From Carnegiea gigantea (taxonomy: Eukaryota; Streptophyta; Magnoliopsida; Caryophyllales; Cactaceae), in NCBI GenBank assembly GCA_029747015.1, contig JAKOGI010001564.1:1-64000 (forward strand): 64,000 nt of DNA, in the 5' to 3' direction. The notes under the pieces are model-generated. The model worked only from the letters and a program-made list of their open reading frames with translations. It ran no database searches and was not told the origin of the DNA. Both the position numbers and the translations under genes were made by a program. Position 1 is the first letter of the stretch; each line of letters begins with the position of its first letter. Below, piece by piece: positions 34,740 through 45,985 of the stretch.

Positions 34740-35631
34740 CCCGCTATTTCCTGCTTTATTGGTGATCATAAAATTAAAAGAGCACTCTTAGATTTAGGTT
34801 CTAGTATTAATTTGATACCATACTCTGTTTACTTAGAGCTACGGTTGGGTGAACTAAAACTCTCTAATTGTACCCTTTAGTTTGCTGATAGGTTAGTAAG
34901 AACCCTTAGGGGGCAGATAGATGATGTCTTGATTCAAAGTGACTTTGTTACGTTGGACATGGACCCTAGTCATGCCTCTAAATAGATCCCTATTATTCTA
35001 GGATGTTCCTTCCTAGCTACAGCTAATGTCACCATTAGCTATATGTCAGGAGTGATGGATGGCTCGATATGATATGAGGGTTAGGCTTAACATTTTTAAG
35101 GCTTCTTTTCAACCTACACTTGAAGATGAATCTAAATGTTTCTTTATTGATGTGATTGATAAAATGATTAAAGAGGTCTTACCTGCTATTCTGAACAAAG
35201 ATCCCTTAGGAACCTATCTTTTCCATAGGGATTTGGGGTTATTTGACATAGGAAGTAGTACAAGTGAGTTAAATTCTAATCTTGACTCCACACCTCATCT
35301 TGAGTCTTCCTCTTGGGTATCCAATTATAAACCTCTTCCCCCTTTGGCTAGTTCTCCTGTACCAACTTCCGTTGTCTCCCCACCTAGACTTAAATTAAAA
35401 CCTCTCCCTAACTTACTCAAGGATGTGTTTTTAGGTCCCAAAGAGACCCTACACGTCATTATTTCTTCTCTGTTATCTTATGATCAAGAGAGAGAGTTGA
35501 TTCGTGTCTTAAATGAACATAAGGGTGCTATTGAGTGGTCGGTTGCTAATTTGAAAGGGATTAGTCCTACTATTTGCATGCATAGAATTCATTTGGAGGA
35601 TGACGCTAAACCTGCTAGGCAAATGCAATGA
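34740..35631 (+). pseudogene. Athila-lineage protease and pol linker
   Basis: Protease: 'FIGDHKIKRALLDLGSSINL' then IPYSVYLELRLGELKLSNCT, with DLG active site, and IPIILGCSFLATANVTISYM (normally ILGRPFLAT) before 35,059. The following open frame, 35,059-35,631 (190 codons), is the linker to RT: acidic, Pro/Ser-rich, then LKPLPNLLKDVFLGPKETLH and the helical LLSYDQERELIRVLNEHKGA plus AIEWSVANLKGISPTICMHR. The last block is the standard entry to Athila RT. Confidence 0.85.
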
Positions 35632-35823
35632 AGATTGAACCCCTACATAAAAAAAGGTTGTCCAGAAAGAGCTAGCAAAACTTTTAGATACAAGTATTAT
35701 CTGCCCAATTTCTCGTAGTCAATGGGCCAGCTAGTCCAAGTGGTCCCTAAGAAATCTAACAAAACGGTGGTGTAAAATAATGATGGTGAACTAGTTCCTA
35801 CTAGATAGACCACGGGTTAGAGG

Positions 35824-36560
35824 GTGTGCATTGATTATAGAATGCTGAATTCTATCACTAAAAAGGACCATTTTCTCCTCCCCTTCATTGATCAAATTTT
35901 GAAAAACTTAGCTGGACAAAGTTTTTATTGTTTCTTAGATAGGTATTCTGGTTACAATCAAATACTTGTCTATCCTGAGGACCAAGAGAAGCCCACCTTG
36001 ACATGCCTTTTGGGTGTATTCGCCTACAGGAGAATGCCCTTTGGGTTGTATAATGCACCTTCCACATTGCAAATATGCATGATGACCATATTTTCTAATA
36101 CATTGATAGGTTCATGGAGGTGTTTATGGATAATTTCTCTATTGTTGATTTTTCATTTGATGAATGTCTTGCTAATTTATCCACTGTGCTGGAAAGATGT
36201 GAAGAAGTAAATCTTGTCTTGAGTTGGGAAAAGAGTCAATTTACGGTCCAAGAAGGGATTGCATTGGGTCATAGAGTGTTTGAGATGGGAATTGAGGTTG
36301 ATAAGGCCAAGATTGATCGGATCTCTAATTTAGTTGTTCCCACTTCTGTGAAGCAGGTCAAATCCTTCCTTGGCGATGCTGGATTTTATAGGAGATTTAC
36401 TAAGGACTTTAGCAAAGTGGCTCACCCACTTACTAACCTCCTTTCTAAAGATACTCCTTTTGAGTTTGATGAATCTTATATGAAGGATTTTGAAAGGCCT
36501 CATTTTTTGTTGGTGTCAGCCCCTATTATGCAGCCCCCTAATCTTTCACCCTTTTGAGAC
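35824..36560 (+). pseudogene. Athila-lineage reverse transcriptase
   Basis: CIDYRMLNSITKKDHFLLPF, QSFYCFLDRYSGYNQILVYP (first catalytic Asp present) and AYRRMPFGLYNAPSTLQICM in one frame, then a frameshift to EVFMDNFSIVDFSFDECLAN. The FMDD box reads FMDN, with Asn at 36,132-36,134 replacing the second catalytic Asp. The thumb 'VPTSVKQVKSFLGDAGFYRR' and 'FSKVAHPLTNLL' follow normally to 36,557. It is inactive both by frameshift and by catalytic loss. Confidence 0.9.
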
Positions 36561-36900
36561 TATGTGTGATGCATCTGATTTCACCTGTCGGGGCTATTTT
36601 GGGTCAAAGGTGAATAAAATTTCTCATGTCATTTACTATGCTAGTAAAACTCTAACTGATGCTCAGAAGAATTATTTTACCACTGAAAAAGAGTTGCTAG
36701 CTATAGTTTTTGCACTTGATAAACTTCATTCATACCTTCTATGTTTAAAAGTGATTGCATTTACTGACCATGCTGCATTACGACATTTATTGGCTAAGAA
36801 TGACACCAAACATAGACTTATTAGGTGGATTTTGCTACTATAGGAATTTGACCTTGAGATTAAAGATAAGAAGAGTACTAAAAATTTGTTGCATGCCATT
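36545..36900 (+). pseudogene. Athila-lineage RNase H
   Basis: Frame 36,490-36,843: MCDASDFTCRGYFGSKVNKI, then KNYFTTEKELLAIVFALDKL and KVIAFTDHAALRHLL. The catalytic set Asp (CDAS), Glu (EKELLA) and Asp (FTDHAAL) is all retained. It ends at TAG 36,841 and joins the integrase after further breaks ('FDLEIKDKKSTKNLLHAI'). Confidence 0.85.
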
Positions 36901-37139
36901 TGTCTAGGATCTTCACTGAGTACACTAATGACTTAGTGGGATTTTCTAACCATCTTTCTAATGAGCAATTGTTTGCTATGTCACATACCCCTCTCCCTTG
37001 GTTTGCTCATATTGTGAACTACCTTGCTACTAGTAAGATTCCTCCCTACTAGACCAAACAAGAGAATGATAGGTTCTTCTCATAAGTAAGATATTACTAT
37101 TAGGAAGATCCCTACCTTTTTAAACATTACCCAAACAAA

Positions 37140-38290
37140 GTGGTTTGTAGATGCGTCCCTGAGAGTGAAATTTATAACATCTTGACCTTTTGTCACTCTT
37201 ATGTTTGTGGTGGTTGCTTTGGAGGATGTAGGACAGCTGCTAAAGTCCTACAAAGTGCATTCTTCTAGCCCACTCTGTTTAGAGATGCTCACCATTTCTG
37301 TCTTGCTTGTGAGCGCTATCAACGCACAGGTGCCCTATCCCGTCGTGATATGATGCCCCTTTTCCCTATTCTGATTGTTGATATATTTGACATATGGGGC
37401 ATTGATATCATGGGTCACTTTCCCCCATCTTTTGGCTTTGTTTATATACTTATTACTGTTGATTATGTGTCAAAGTGGGCGGAGGCTCTAGATACTAGGA
37501 CCAATGACCACAAGGTTGTGGTCAAGTTTTTGAAAGAATACATCTCCTGTCGATGTAGGACCCCTAGAGCTCTTATTAGTGGTGGGGGTAGTCATTTTTG
37601 TCACAGATCTTTCGAGGCTTTGCTTAGAAAATATTCTGTGACTCATAAAATAGCTATTCCCTATCACCTTCATACTAGCAGTCAAGTTGAGCTGTCTAAT
37701 CGTGAGATCAAGTCCATACTTAAGAAAACAGTTCGACTCAATAGAAAAAAACTCGTCTTTGAGATTGAATTATGCTCTTTGGGCCTATCGCACTGCTGAC
37801 AAGACCCCTATAAGAATGTCTCGCTTCCGACTTATTTTTAGTAAGCCTTATCGCTTGCCAGTGAGTTAGAACACCGTGCGTTTTGAGCTATTAAGGCTTT
37901 TAATTTTGATATGAAGCAAACAGCTTCTAATCGTAGGCTTCAATTAAATGAATTGGACGAATTGGCAATAACGCCTATGAAAATTTCTAGAAAATCTTTT
38001 GAGCCTAATCAGAAGGTTTGACTTGTTAATTCTAAGCTCAAGCTATTTCTTGGTAAGTCGACATCTAGATGGGATGGTCCTTTTATAGCCCAACAAGTGT
38101 TTCCTTCTGGGGCGGTCAAAATTTTAGACCCCCATGATGATTGTGTTCTTACCTCAATGGTCAACATTTAAAACCTATTATGACTAACGAAATTGAGCCT
38201 AGTTTGATTGAATCCTTCAATTTAGTAGACCTAGTCTATTATGATTAAGTGGATGGGACCTTGTCTGGCTGAAGACATTAAACTTAGCGC
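37140..38290 (+). pseudogene. Athila-lineage integrase
   Basis: Zinc-binding residues lie in 'FCHSYVCGGCFGG' and 'HHFCLACERYQRTG' (37,190-37,330). The catalytic core is open at 37,350-37,799: IDIMGHFPPSFGFVYILITV with the first Asp; RTPRALISGGGSHFCHRSFE where the second Asp is Gly (37,581-37,583); and SSQVELSNREIKSILKKTVR with the Glu. The C-terminal part (37,800-38,290) is split but shows NYAYENF-like and 'LNGQHLKP'-like family blocks. Integration activity is lost. Confidence 0.85.
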
Positions 38291-38545
38291 TCATTAGGAG
38301 GTCACCTAAATTTTTTCGGTGAATTTGAGTTATTCTATTGTATTTTATTTGATTTCTTTCCATTTTGTTCAAGGTCCATTTATGTCCTAGATGTGGTACC
38401 TCACTTGATTTTAGCTTTTGTGGTTAGTGATGATTTCAAAGGTTCATTGGAGATGACTCCTTTGGTGTAATAACAATTGCTTTCCTCATGCTAACTGGTT
38501 GTATTATTCGTTTCCCCATCTCTCTCTTTACTATTGTTTTCTACG

Positions 38546-38580
38546 TTGAGGACAATGTAAGGTTTAGGTGTGGGGGGGAG
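38546..38580 (+). other. Internal purine-tract motif
   Basis: TTGAGGACAATGTAAGGTTT then AGGTGTGGGGGGGAG, 0.8 kb before the true polypurine tract. Same layout as 22,061 in the other Athila-type element: 26 bases from TTGAGG to the G-run. Confidence 0.7.
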
Positions 38581-39336
38581 GCAAATAAAAATTTCTTTGA
38601 GAAAAATTGAAAACTTTTTATGAACTTGATGTTGGGAATAGACTAGAAAGTTGATTTTGTGTGTTCAACTCTTGGTTATATTGATGTGATATATATGATC
38701 CGTGCCAATTTGAGAATATTTTTAGTTTTAACTAGTTAATGGCCAAAATTTTTGTTGTGTTCTTCTTAAACTATAGCTGATTTGAGTGTGAGATGAACCC
38801 CATTTTCAATAACATAATGAGTATGAAATAACTGTTGAGTTGCCCATTTGCCTTTCTAAATTGTTGATTGAGAAATAAATTGAATCAAATTAATTTTCGA
38901 TTCCGGTACCAATGTTCAAGTTCTATCTTTATCCATATCTTTAATTACCTAAATATGTACTGATTGTTTCCCTGGGTCTCATCTTTATCCATATCTTTAT
39001 ACACTAGAAAAAGAAACACATGGAATCAAGTAAGCTTTGAAGGGAAAAAACCTAATAAATTAGGTTGGCATTGGGGACTTAATTTTAAAGATACTCTTAT
39101 GATTTTTATATAGTGTGAAGTCTTATGCCTACAATTTATTACATGTTTGACATTGAGTACCTAATTTGCTTTAGTCTTGGCCTATTAACTTGCTAAGATT
39201 GGAAATGTTTGATAATAGGTCTGCAAGTTAGTAGTGAGTTGATCTTTATGATTCAATAGATACACATAGTTGGATTCTCTAAGTGTCTTCCTTAAAACTT
39301 GTTTTACTTGATGGACTAAATATGTGCGTTCTTTGC

Positions 39337-39366
39337 TTGAGGATTATCAAAATTTTGGTGGGGGGG
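39337..39366 (+). other. Polypurine tract
   Basis: TTGAGGATTATCAAAATTTT then GGTGGGGGGG, immediately before the 3' LTR start (TTGATAAC). Confidence 0.8.
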
Positions 39367-39367
39367 T

Positions 39368-40821
39368 TGATAACTTATATTTTTATGAGTAATTTTTTTC
39401 TCTGTTTCATACCTTTTTTGAGTCTTTGAGTCGTATTTCAAGTAAAAATAATGCGTATTTCATCTTTGAAGGTAAGAAGTGGGATAAAGAAGAATTCAAA
39501 CATAAATTCGGAATTTCAAGCATGATGTGGCAGCCCGTAGCCCAGTCACACAGCGTACCCAGCCTCACATTTCTCTTTCTATTCCTTCATGATTCTAGTG
39601 GCCCAGCATGATTTTAGTTGCCCATGAAAAATCATCCGTTGATTTAACATACTTGACTTGGTCCAATTAAAAGAGGTGGATGATATTTAGCTGCTATTTT
39701 GGGAATGAAACTAGTAGATTGGCATGAAAAATGAAGAACGAAGAGGGCAAAATCCACTGTAAATAGAGAGGTAAGGGGCATCAATTCATCATCAATCATT
39801 CGTCCCATTCTTCTTTTTTTTTTTTTTTTGGCTTTACTCTTCTCTTCCTTTCATTGCCAGTAATTAGAGAGACATTGTGCTAGGCAAAATTATTTGGGTT
39901 GAGAGAACTAGAGGAAAATAAGTTATTATGGTTATCTTTTCTCTTTTCTTTCATCTCATTTGTGAGCAATTGGAGGATTGATCTTTGATTGTGCGAAATT
40001 TTATGTAACAAAAACATCAAAGTTTGGTTACAGAAATTGAAATATACCATTAGTTGAAATATGAATATTCTAATTTTAATGGTATTTTCTCTACCTATGA
40101 TCAGCTAGGTTGTTTATCTAGGATTGAGATGAATCCTTGACTCACTTTGTTGATTTTTCTAATTTTAATTGGGATTAATATTATTGTCTCTTTTTATTGC
40201 ATAATATTGAGTTATTTAAATGCTTTTAATTTATTATGCAATTTATTTCAAGTGTTTATTCATGTTGTTTTGCAATTGATTAACTTGTTATCTCATTTGT
40301 TCATATTAGACCTTGTTGACTAATATAATAATTATGCAATTGCATTTAAAATTTTGGTTATTGATTGATCAAAAAAGATTAGAAATGAGATGAATTATGT
40401 CTAAATTAAATAATTCATGTCAACTAATGGTTGAGTTTGTTTATCAATAACTACAATTATTTTTTTTCTATTGGTCTTACGCTTGTAGCTTGAGGGCTTT
40501 GAAGAGACTAATTAAACCCTAATTGAAGTTTGTAAGTCAATACTAAGAGTCTTACTGAAATCGACATCCTAGTCTCTCTCTAGATTAATCTCCCATTACT
40601 TATTGATTAACGCTTATTTCCCTCTTATTCTCATTCTTTTATTTTTGTTATTATTATCACTGTCCTCATCTAATTCTATTCTATTAACTAATTGAGAAAA
40701 GTAAAATTACAAATTGCTATCGTTGTCAATGGGACATGACACCGGAATACTTACTTTGCTACAATTACCTTATGCACTTGCAAGTAAGTTAGTTTTTTTA
40801 AAACTATGAAAATCCACACCA
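39368..40821 (+). repeat. 3' LTR of the Athila-lineage element
   Basis: It begins TGATAACTTATATTTTTATG and ends ATCCACACCA. It is clearly diverged from the 5' copy throughout. Confidence 0.85.
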
Positions 40822-40830
40822 AGTTTTTGG

Positions 40831-40937
40831 TTATGCTACATTACACCTGAGTTAGGGCAAAGAATCTTGGAAGAAATCCATGAAGTAGCTCACATATAGT
40901 GGGCAAGCACTTACTGTCAAAACCCTTCGAACCAGAT
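40831..40937 (+). pseudogene. Tat-type integrase, N-terminal piece
   Basis: It encodes LCYITPELGQRILEEIHEV then a stop, 'WASTYCQNPSNQ'. This is the zinc-binding N-terminus of integrase that continues SYTPPL at 30,909. It is only 107 bp, trapped between the Athila-lineage 3' LTR and the copia 5' LTR. It proves that both insertions hit the same element. Confidence 0.85.
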
Positions 40938-42356
40938 TGTTAAAATGTATAAGGTTTTGATGATAACAAATCCAAGTGTTGTAGTTGTTGTTGTTGTTCC
41001 AAACAGGCTTTACCAACAGGGTCTTACTGCTGTTTTTCAATATATTAAAACTGCTTGACTAATGGTTTATCAAGAACAGGTACTCAAATCAGTGATGTAA
41101 GAACAACCATGAGGAACAGGCTCTGTAAGGTGTTTGAAACATATCCTGTGAAGTGTTTGAAGCATAGGATATAAGTGCAACCGTGAGGAACAGGTTCTGT
41201 GAAGTGTTTGCAGTAGATTCGACTCTCTACAAGATGACTAGTGGTTACAACAAGATGTCCTGATTTGATTTGGTTTTATATTTTTAGACTCTTGTTAATA
41301 TGCCAATCAGAATGTCTTAACTTACCACTTACTTGAAACGGTTTTGTTTTCTTTTGGTAAATATTTCGGATCACCCTTCAGAACAATCCTGGAAACAGGG
41401 TGATCAGGGTGTTTCCAGAATAAGCTGCGAAAAACTGTTTTGCACGATTTTTATCTTTTGGATTTTGAGCAGCTTCTTCAAAGATTTGCAAGAAAGATTT
41501 TTCTATGGAGTATCTTAACCCTTATCCTAAAAACGGTTATTAAAATCTAAGGAGATTTACAAAATCTTTTTGAATAAAAGAATATCCAATTTTTGGCAAG
41601 TGGATAAGGTTGTTGAGAAAAACATGGGCTAGTTGCTGAAAATCACCGCCTTATGCACACGGTTTAGGAAGTATTTCCAGCTCATGTTTCCTCATCCCTT
41701 GTGGCTAAAGAATTCTATATTCTTTAGGGATTTTAGTTTCCAAAATTTTGATGAATTGTTTTCCAAGCACTATAAAAGGCAGCTTCTTACAACCTTAGAA
41801 GCATCGGTTTTCAAAGGCAAAAAATTCAGTGTTCATGAGCTCAAAAGTTTCAAAAGAAAACCGTGTCTAGCAAGTGAGTTATTTGAGCTTTCAAAGTTGG
41901 CATACTAGGACTTCATTGTACCCTATATTAGCTTAGTTGAGAAGCATTGTAATAGGGTGTTTTTATTTACATTCTTCTTTCACAAAAGTAAGTTGAGTGT
42001 GTGTCCAAATTAAGGGGATTTTGGACGTGGGGTAACCTGTCTTAAGGAAGACGGTTACGTGGGTTGCAATTTGCAACAAGGTGTGTTACTATTGTAACGT
42101 GATTAGCCCGTTTAGTGAAGTGTTTAAATCCTACACGAGGTAGGTCGTGGTTTTTTACCTCAGTTGGGCTAGAGGTGTTTTCCACGTAAAAATCCTGTGT
42201 CCATTATTTCCGCATTCAATTTTGTTGGATTTTCGCTTCTGCTTATCTCAGAAACAACCTGTGCGAACAGGGTCTAAGACTGTTTGCCAGCAACTTGCGA
42301 AAATCGGACACCACAATTCACCCCCCTCTTGTGGTTGTGTACTCTCTAAATCAACA
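40938..42356 (+). repeat. 5' LTR of the copia element (1,419 bp)
   Basis: TGTTAAAATGTATAAGGTTT start, CTAAATCAACA end. It has 51 bp more than the 3' LTR at about 41,157-41,208, bounded by direct repeats of CTGTGAAGTGTTTG. A 30-bp palindrome CTGGAAACA...TGTTTCCAG lies at 41,389-41,418. Confidence 0.95.
41771..41778 (+). promoter_or_regulatory. Copia LTR TATA box
   Basis: AAGCACTATAAAAGGCAGC, a strong plant TATA box; identical in the 3' LTR at 50,302. Transcription would be expected to start about 30 bp downstream. Confidence 0.75.
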
Positions 42357-42358
42357 AG

Positions 42359-42370
42359 TGGTATCAGAGC
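42359..42370 (+). other. Primer-binding site, initiator Met tRNA
   Basis: TGGTATCAGAGC, two bases after the LTR end. Exact plant copia-type primer site. Confidence 0.95.
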
Positions 42371-42413
42371 AGGTTCTCCTTTGAAAGGCTAACACCTTGA
42401 GAGATCCTTGAAG

Positions 42414-43700
42414 ATGAGTACCCCACAAGGCATGCTTGAAGGTCAATCCATAACTCGACCACCATACTTCAATGGCCAACACTATGGTTGGTGGAAGAAT
42501 AGGATGGAAAACTACATCCAAGCCGAGGACTATGAGTTGTGGATGCTCATCAAGAATGGACCACTCATCCCAAAGAAAATAACTGAAGATGGAAAGTCAA
42601 TCCCCAAGGAGCCTAAAGAATTCAATACTGAAGATTACAAAATGATGGAGAAGAATGCCAAAGCCAAGAAACTTCTATATTTTGGCCTTGGTCCTGATGA
42701 ATATACTCGCATATCTGAATGTGAGTGGGCCAAGGAGATCTGGGATTCTTTGCAAATAGCTCACGAAGGGACCAATCAAGTAAAGCAATCCCGGATTGAA
42801 TTGCTTATGAGAAAATATGAGCCGTTTGAGATGGGTGATCGTGAAAGTGTGATGGACAAGTACACTCGCTTCACTCACATAACGAATGAGTTGAAATCCC
42901 TGGGAAAATCCTTCACCACCGAAGAATTGGTGAGGAAAATCCTAAGAATTTTACCTCATTCTTGGGAAGCGAAAGTCACGGCCATCCAAGAAGCTAAGGA
43001 CATGAACAAGATCACCCTAGATGAGCTGATTGGCAACCTCCAAACGTATGAACTTAGGAAAAATTCTCAACAGAAAGATGAGACAAAGAGAGATCGAGGT
43101 CTTGCACTAAAGGCCTTAGAAGATGATTCTGATTCTGATGAGGAGGAGATTTCCATGATCACTGAAAAGTTCAAGAAGTTCTTCGGGAAGGACTTCAGCA
43201 AGGTCAGGAACACCTCTCGGGAACAGTTCTTCGGGTGTTTCAAATGTGGCAAACTGGACCACATTGTGAGAAACTGCCCACTGCACAAGGAAGAACAAGA
43301 ACCCGAACACCCTAAAAAACAGGGGAGGAAACAGGGTGTAAGCAGCTCAGCGAAAAGGTTCTCAAAAGCTATGCTCGCGGCCTGGGGAGATTCAAGCGAG
43401 GATGAGGAAGGGTCTGAAGCTGGGGAAGCTGATGTAGCACTCATGGCAAGAAGTGACACTGATTCAGATGATGGATCAACAGACAGTCTGACTCAACTCA
43501 AGAACAAGGTACGGGGTCTAAATAAATCAACTCTTGAGGAATTAGTGTACACTATAATGGATATATGTGCTGAATTAAAAAGGGATGTTCGAGATCTAGA
43601 ACTTAAAAATGAAACCCTTAAATTGGAAAACTTGAAGCTGACAAAGAGACTCTTGGCTTGCATGAAAACATCAATGTGCTTAAAGAAACTCTACTTATGA
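42414..43700 (+). pseudogene. Copia gag
   Basis: ATG 42,414 follows the primer site by 43 bp. The protein starts MSTPQGMLEGQS, then RPPYFNGQHYGWWKNRMENY (copia gag entry) and a capsid domain with IWDSLQIAHEGTNQVKQSRI (UBN2/gag-polypeptide family). A perfect zinc knuckle CFKCGKLDHIVRNC lies near 43,240, followed by an acidic stretch and a Leu/Lys/Glu coiled coil. The frame ends at TGA 43,698-43,700, but an indel between 43,622 and 43,698 moves coding to another frame, where gag continues into pol. About 430 residues are intact: the best-preserved gag in the window. Confidence 0.9.
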
Positions 43701-45985
43701 AAGAAGAGCCTTGTTCCACTAAATTGACTAAGCTGGAAAAAGAATCCCTTGACTTAAAAGGTAAGATCGAGTCCTTGCTTGTAGAAAATAAAAACTTGCT
43801 TGAGAAAGTGAAACAAATGGAATCAGACCTTGCCACAAACAAGCTCTGGAACAGGTCCTCACAAGCACTTGAATGGTTAAACACCCATCATAGTCGAAAT
43901 AAAAGAGGACTAGGTTTCGTGTCTAAGATGACCTACCCAGTTAATAGAAAATATGTAGGATTATCTGAGAATGTTGTATGTTATCACTGTGGTAAAACGG
44001 GTTATTACCGTTATACTTATCTCTCAAGAAAGTATGCCATTAAAAGGAACTCAGTGTATGTAAAACAAATATGGGTTAGGAAAGATAAGATTTGTACCTC
44101 TAAAGGAATGGGACCCAAGTGGATCTGGGTTCCCAAAACTAACCTATGATCTGTTTTGCAGGCTGAAGTGAGAGAGAACAACCCAGCAAACAACCCAGCG
44201 AACAGCGCAGGGAACACCCTAGGGAACAGGCAGCTGTGGTATGTTGACAGTGGATGTTCGAGGCATATGACTGGTGAAAAATCCAATTTTCTCTCACTTA
44301 CAGCTTCAGAAGGAGGGAGTGTGGCATTTAGAAACGGCAAATCCGGGACAATTGTCGGTATAGGTAAGATAGGTGAGTCACTCTCCCATTCAATTGACAA
44401 TATTTATTTTGTGGATGGATTAAAACACAACTTGCTAAGTGTGTCCCAACTGTGTGATAAAGACAACCTAGTAGTGTTCTCTCCAACACGTTGCTTGGTT
44501 GTAAATATGAACACAGGAGATGTTGTGTTGAGGGGGAAGCGACACAAAAATGTTTATAAAGTATGTATTTCTACTCTTCCCCAAAATAATTTGACTTGTT
44601 TGAGTGCCCTAAATGATGATGTTATGCTTTGGCACAAAAGACTAGGTTATGCAAGCCATTCGCTTTTGAACAAACTTGTAACCAAAGACTTAGTGGTAGG
44701 CTTACCTTCCATCAAATTCAATGATGACAAGGTATGTGATGTATGTGCCCAAGGCAAACAAGTCAGAAATTCATTTAAATCTAAAAGGTGTGTAAGCACT
44801 ACTCGACCTCTTAAATTGATACATATGGATATATGTGGTCCAATGAGGATCATGAGTAGAGGTGGTAAGAGGTATGTGCTGGTGATAGTGGATGACTACT
44901 TTCGTTTCACTTGGACCCTGTTTTTGGCTTCTAAAGATAAAACTTTTAAAAAATTTCTTGCTTTCATTAAAAAGACTGAAAAGAGGGTAGGACACTCTTT
45001 GGTATGCCTAAGGTCTGACCATGGTACAGAATTTGAAAATTCGAGCTTTATTGATTATTATAATGAGCATGGTGTTGATCATAATTTTTCAGCTCCAAGA
45101 ACACCCCAACAGAACGGGGTGGTAGAACGCAAAAATCGTACTCTAGAGGACATGACTAGAACAATGCTTGTTGCTAGTGGTCTTCCTAGAAACTTTTGGG
45201 CTGAAGCTTTAAATATATCATGTTACATTATAAATAGATGCATGATTAGACCTATTCTTAACAAAACTCCTTATGAACTTTTTAAGGGAAGAAAACCTAA
45301 TATTATGCATTTGAGAGTTTTTGGTTGTAAATGTTTTGTGCATAATAATGGAAAGGATGCCTTAGGAAAATTTGATCCAAGGAGTGATGAAGCAATATTC
45401 CTTGGTTACTCCTCGCATAGTAAGGCATACAAAGTGTTTAATAAGATAACCTTGTGTGTTGAGGAAAGTGTGCATGTGCTTTTTGATGAAACTAACTCTC
45501 TAAGCGAGAATGATGCACAGGAAGAAGACTTCGAACTAGGTCTTGTTAGAAAAGACGTGCTGCTTCAAGGTGAACAAGGTAAGGATCAACCGGAGGGAGC
45601 AAGGCCTGAGGCTGTTCTTCAGGAAGGTAAGCAAGGTGTGAACCAAATAGGGGGAAACAGGGTGGAACCCTGTTCGGGACAACACCAGTCGAATCCTTCA
45701 GGGATAAATCCATAAACAAGCTCCCAAACAGACTCGAGAACAGGTTCTGAACCTGTTTCACCAAGTATTCCAGCTAGGATGGAGAGCGAGTCTGTGAACC
45801 CACTTTCACCACGATCATGGAAATACCAAAGTTCACATCCTCTTGATCAAATTTTGTCTGATATTAATGCAGGAGTTCAAACTAGATCTAGACTCAAAAA
45901 TTTCTGTGCTTTCTATGCTTTTCTCTCAAAAATTGAGCCTAAGAATATTAATGAAGCCCTTGCAGATTCAGATTGGGTCACTCCT
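43622..45985 (+). pseudogene. Copia gag end, protease and integrase
   Basis: This frame continues the coiled coil and a second knuckle with His and last Cys changed (CYHCGKTGYYRYTY). After an in-frame TGA at 44,147 comes protease LWYVDSGCSRHMTGEKSNFL (DSG intact). The GAG-pre-integrase zinc domain is LWHKRLGYASHSLLNKL...CDVCAQGK. The integrase keeps all three acids: IHMDICGP, LRSDHGTEFENS and QQNGVVERKNRT. The C-terminus FGCKCFVHNNGKDALGKFDP is normal. A TAA at 45,713 interrupts the hinge. The frame then runs 'NINEALADSDW', the usual lead-in to RT, and stops at 45,971-45,977 where RT has been deleted. Confidence 0.9.

Larger units (their letters stand above)
30910..40830 (+). mobile_element. 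Athila-lineage Ty3/gypsy element inserted in the Tat-type element
   Basis: LTRs of about 1.45 kb at 30,910-32,358 and 39,368-40,821; primer site 32,365; gag, protease, RT, RNase H and integrase in order; polypurine tract 39,337-39,366. The gag start keeps the 'IERTL' motif, and the protease (DLGSSINLIPYSVY) and RT styles are of Athila type. No ORF1-like gene is present between pol and the 3' LTR. Both LTRs have many differences, so it is much older than the copia element. Nine bases (40,822-40,830, AGTTTTTGG) after the last LTR CCA repeat the sequence after the 5' LTR. No clear target duplication. Confidence 0.85.

Noticed and set aside
42408..42413. Start of the copia gag at 42,408
   Set aside because: The codon there is TTG; the first ATG in frame is 42,414.
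43067..43459. 130-codon minus-strand ORF
   Set aside because: Shadow of the acidic/Ser-rich end of copia gag.
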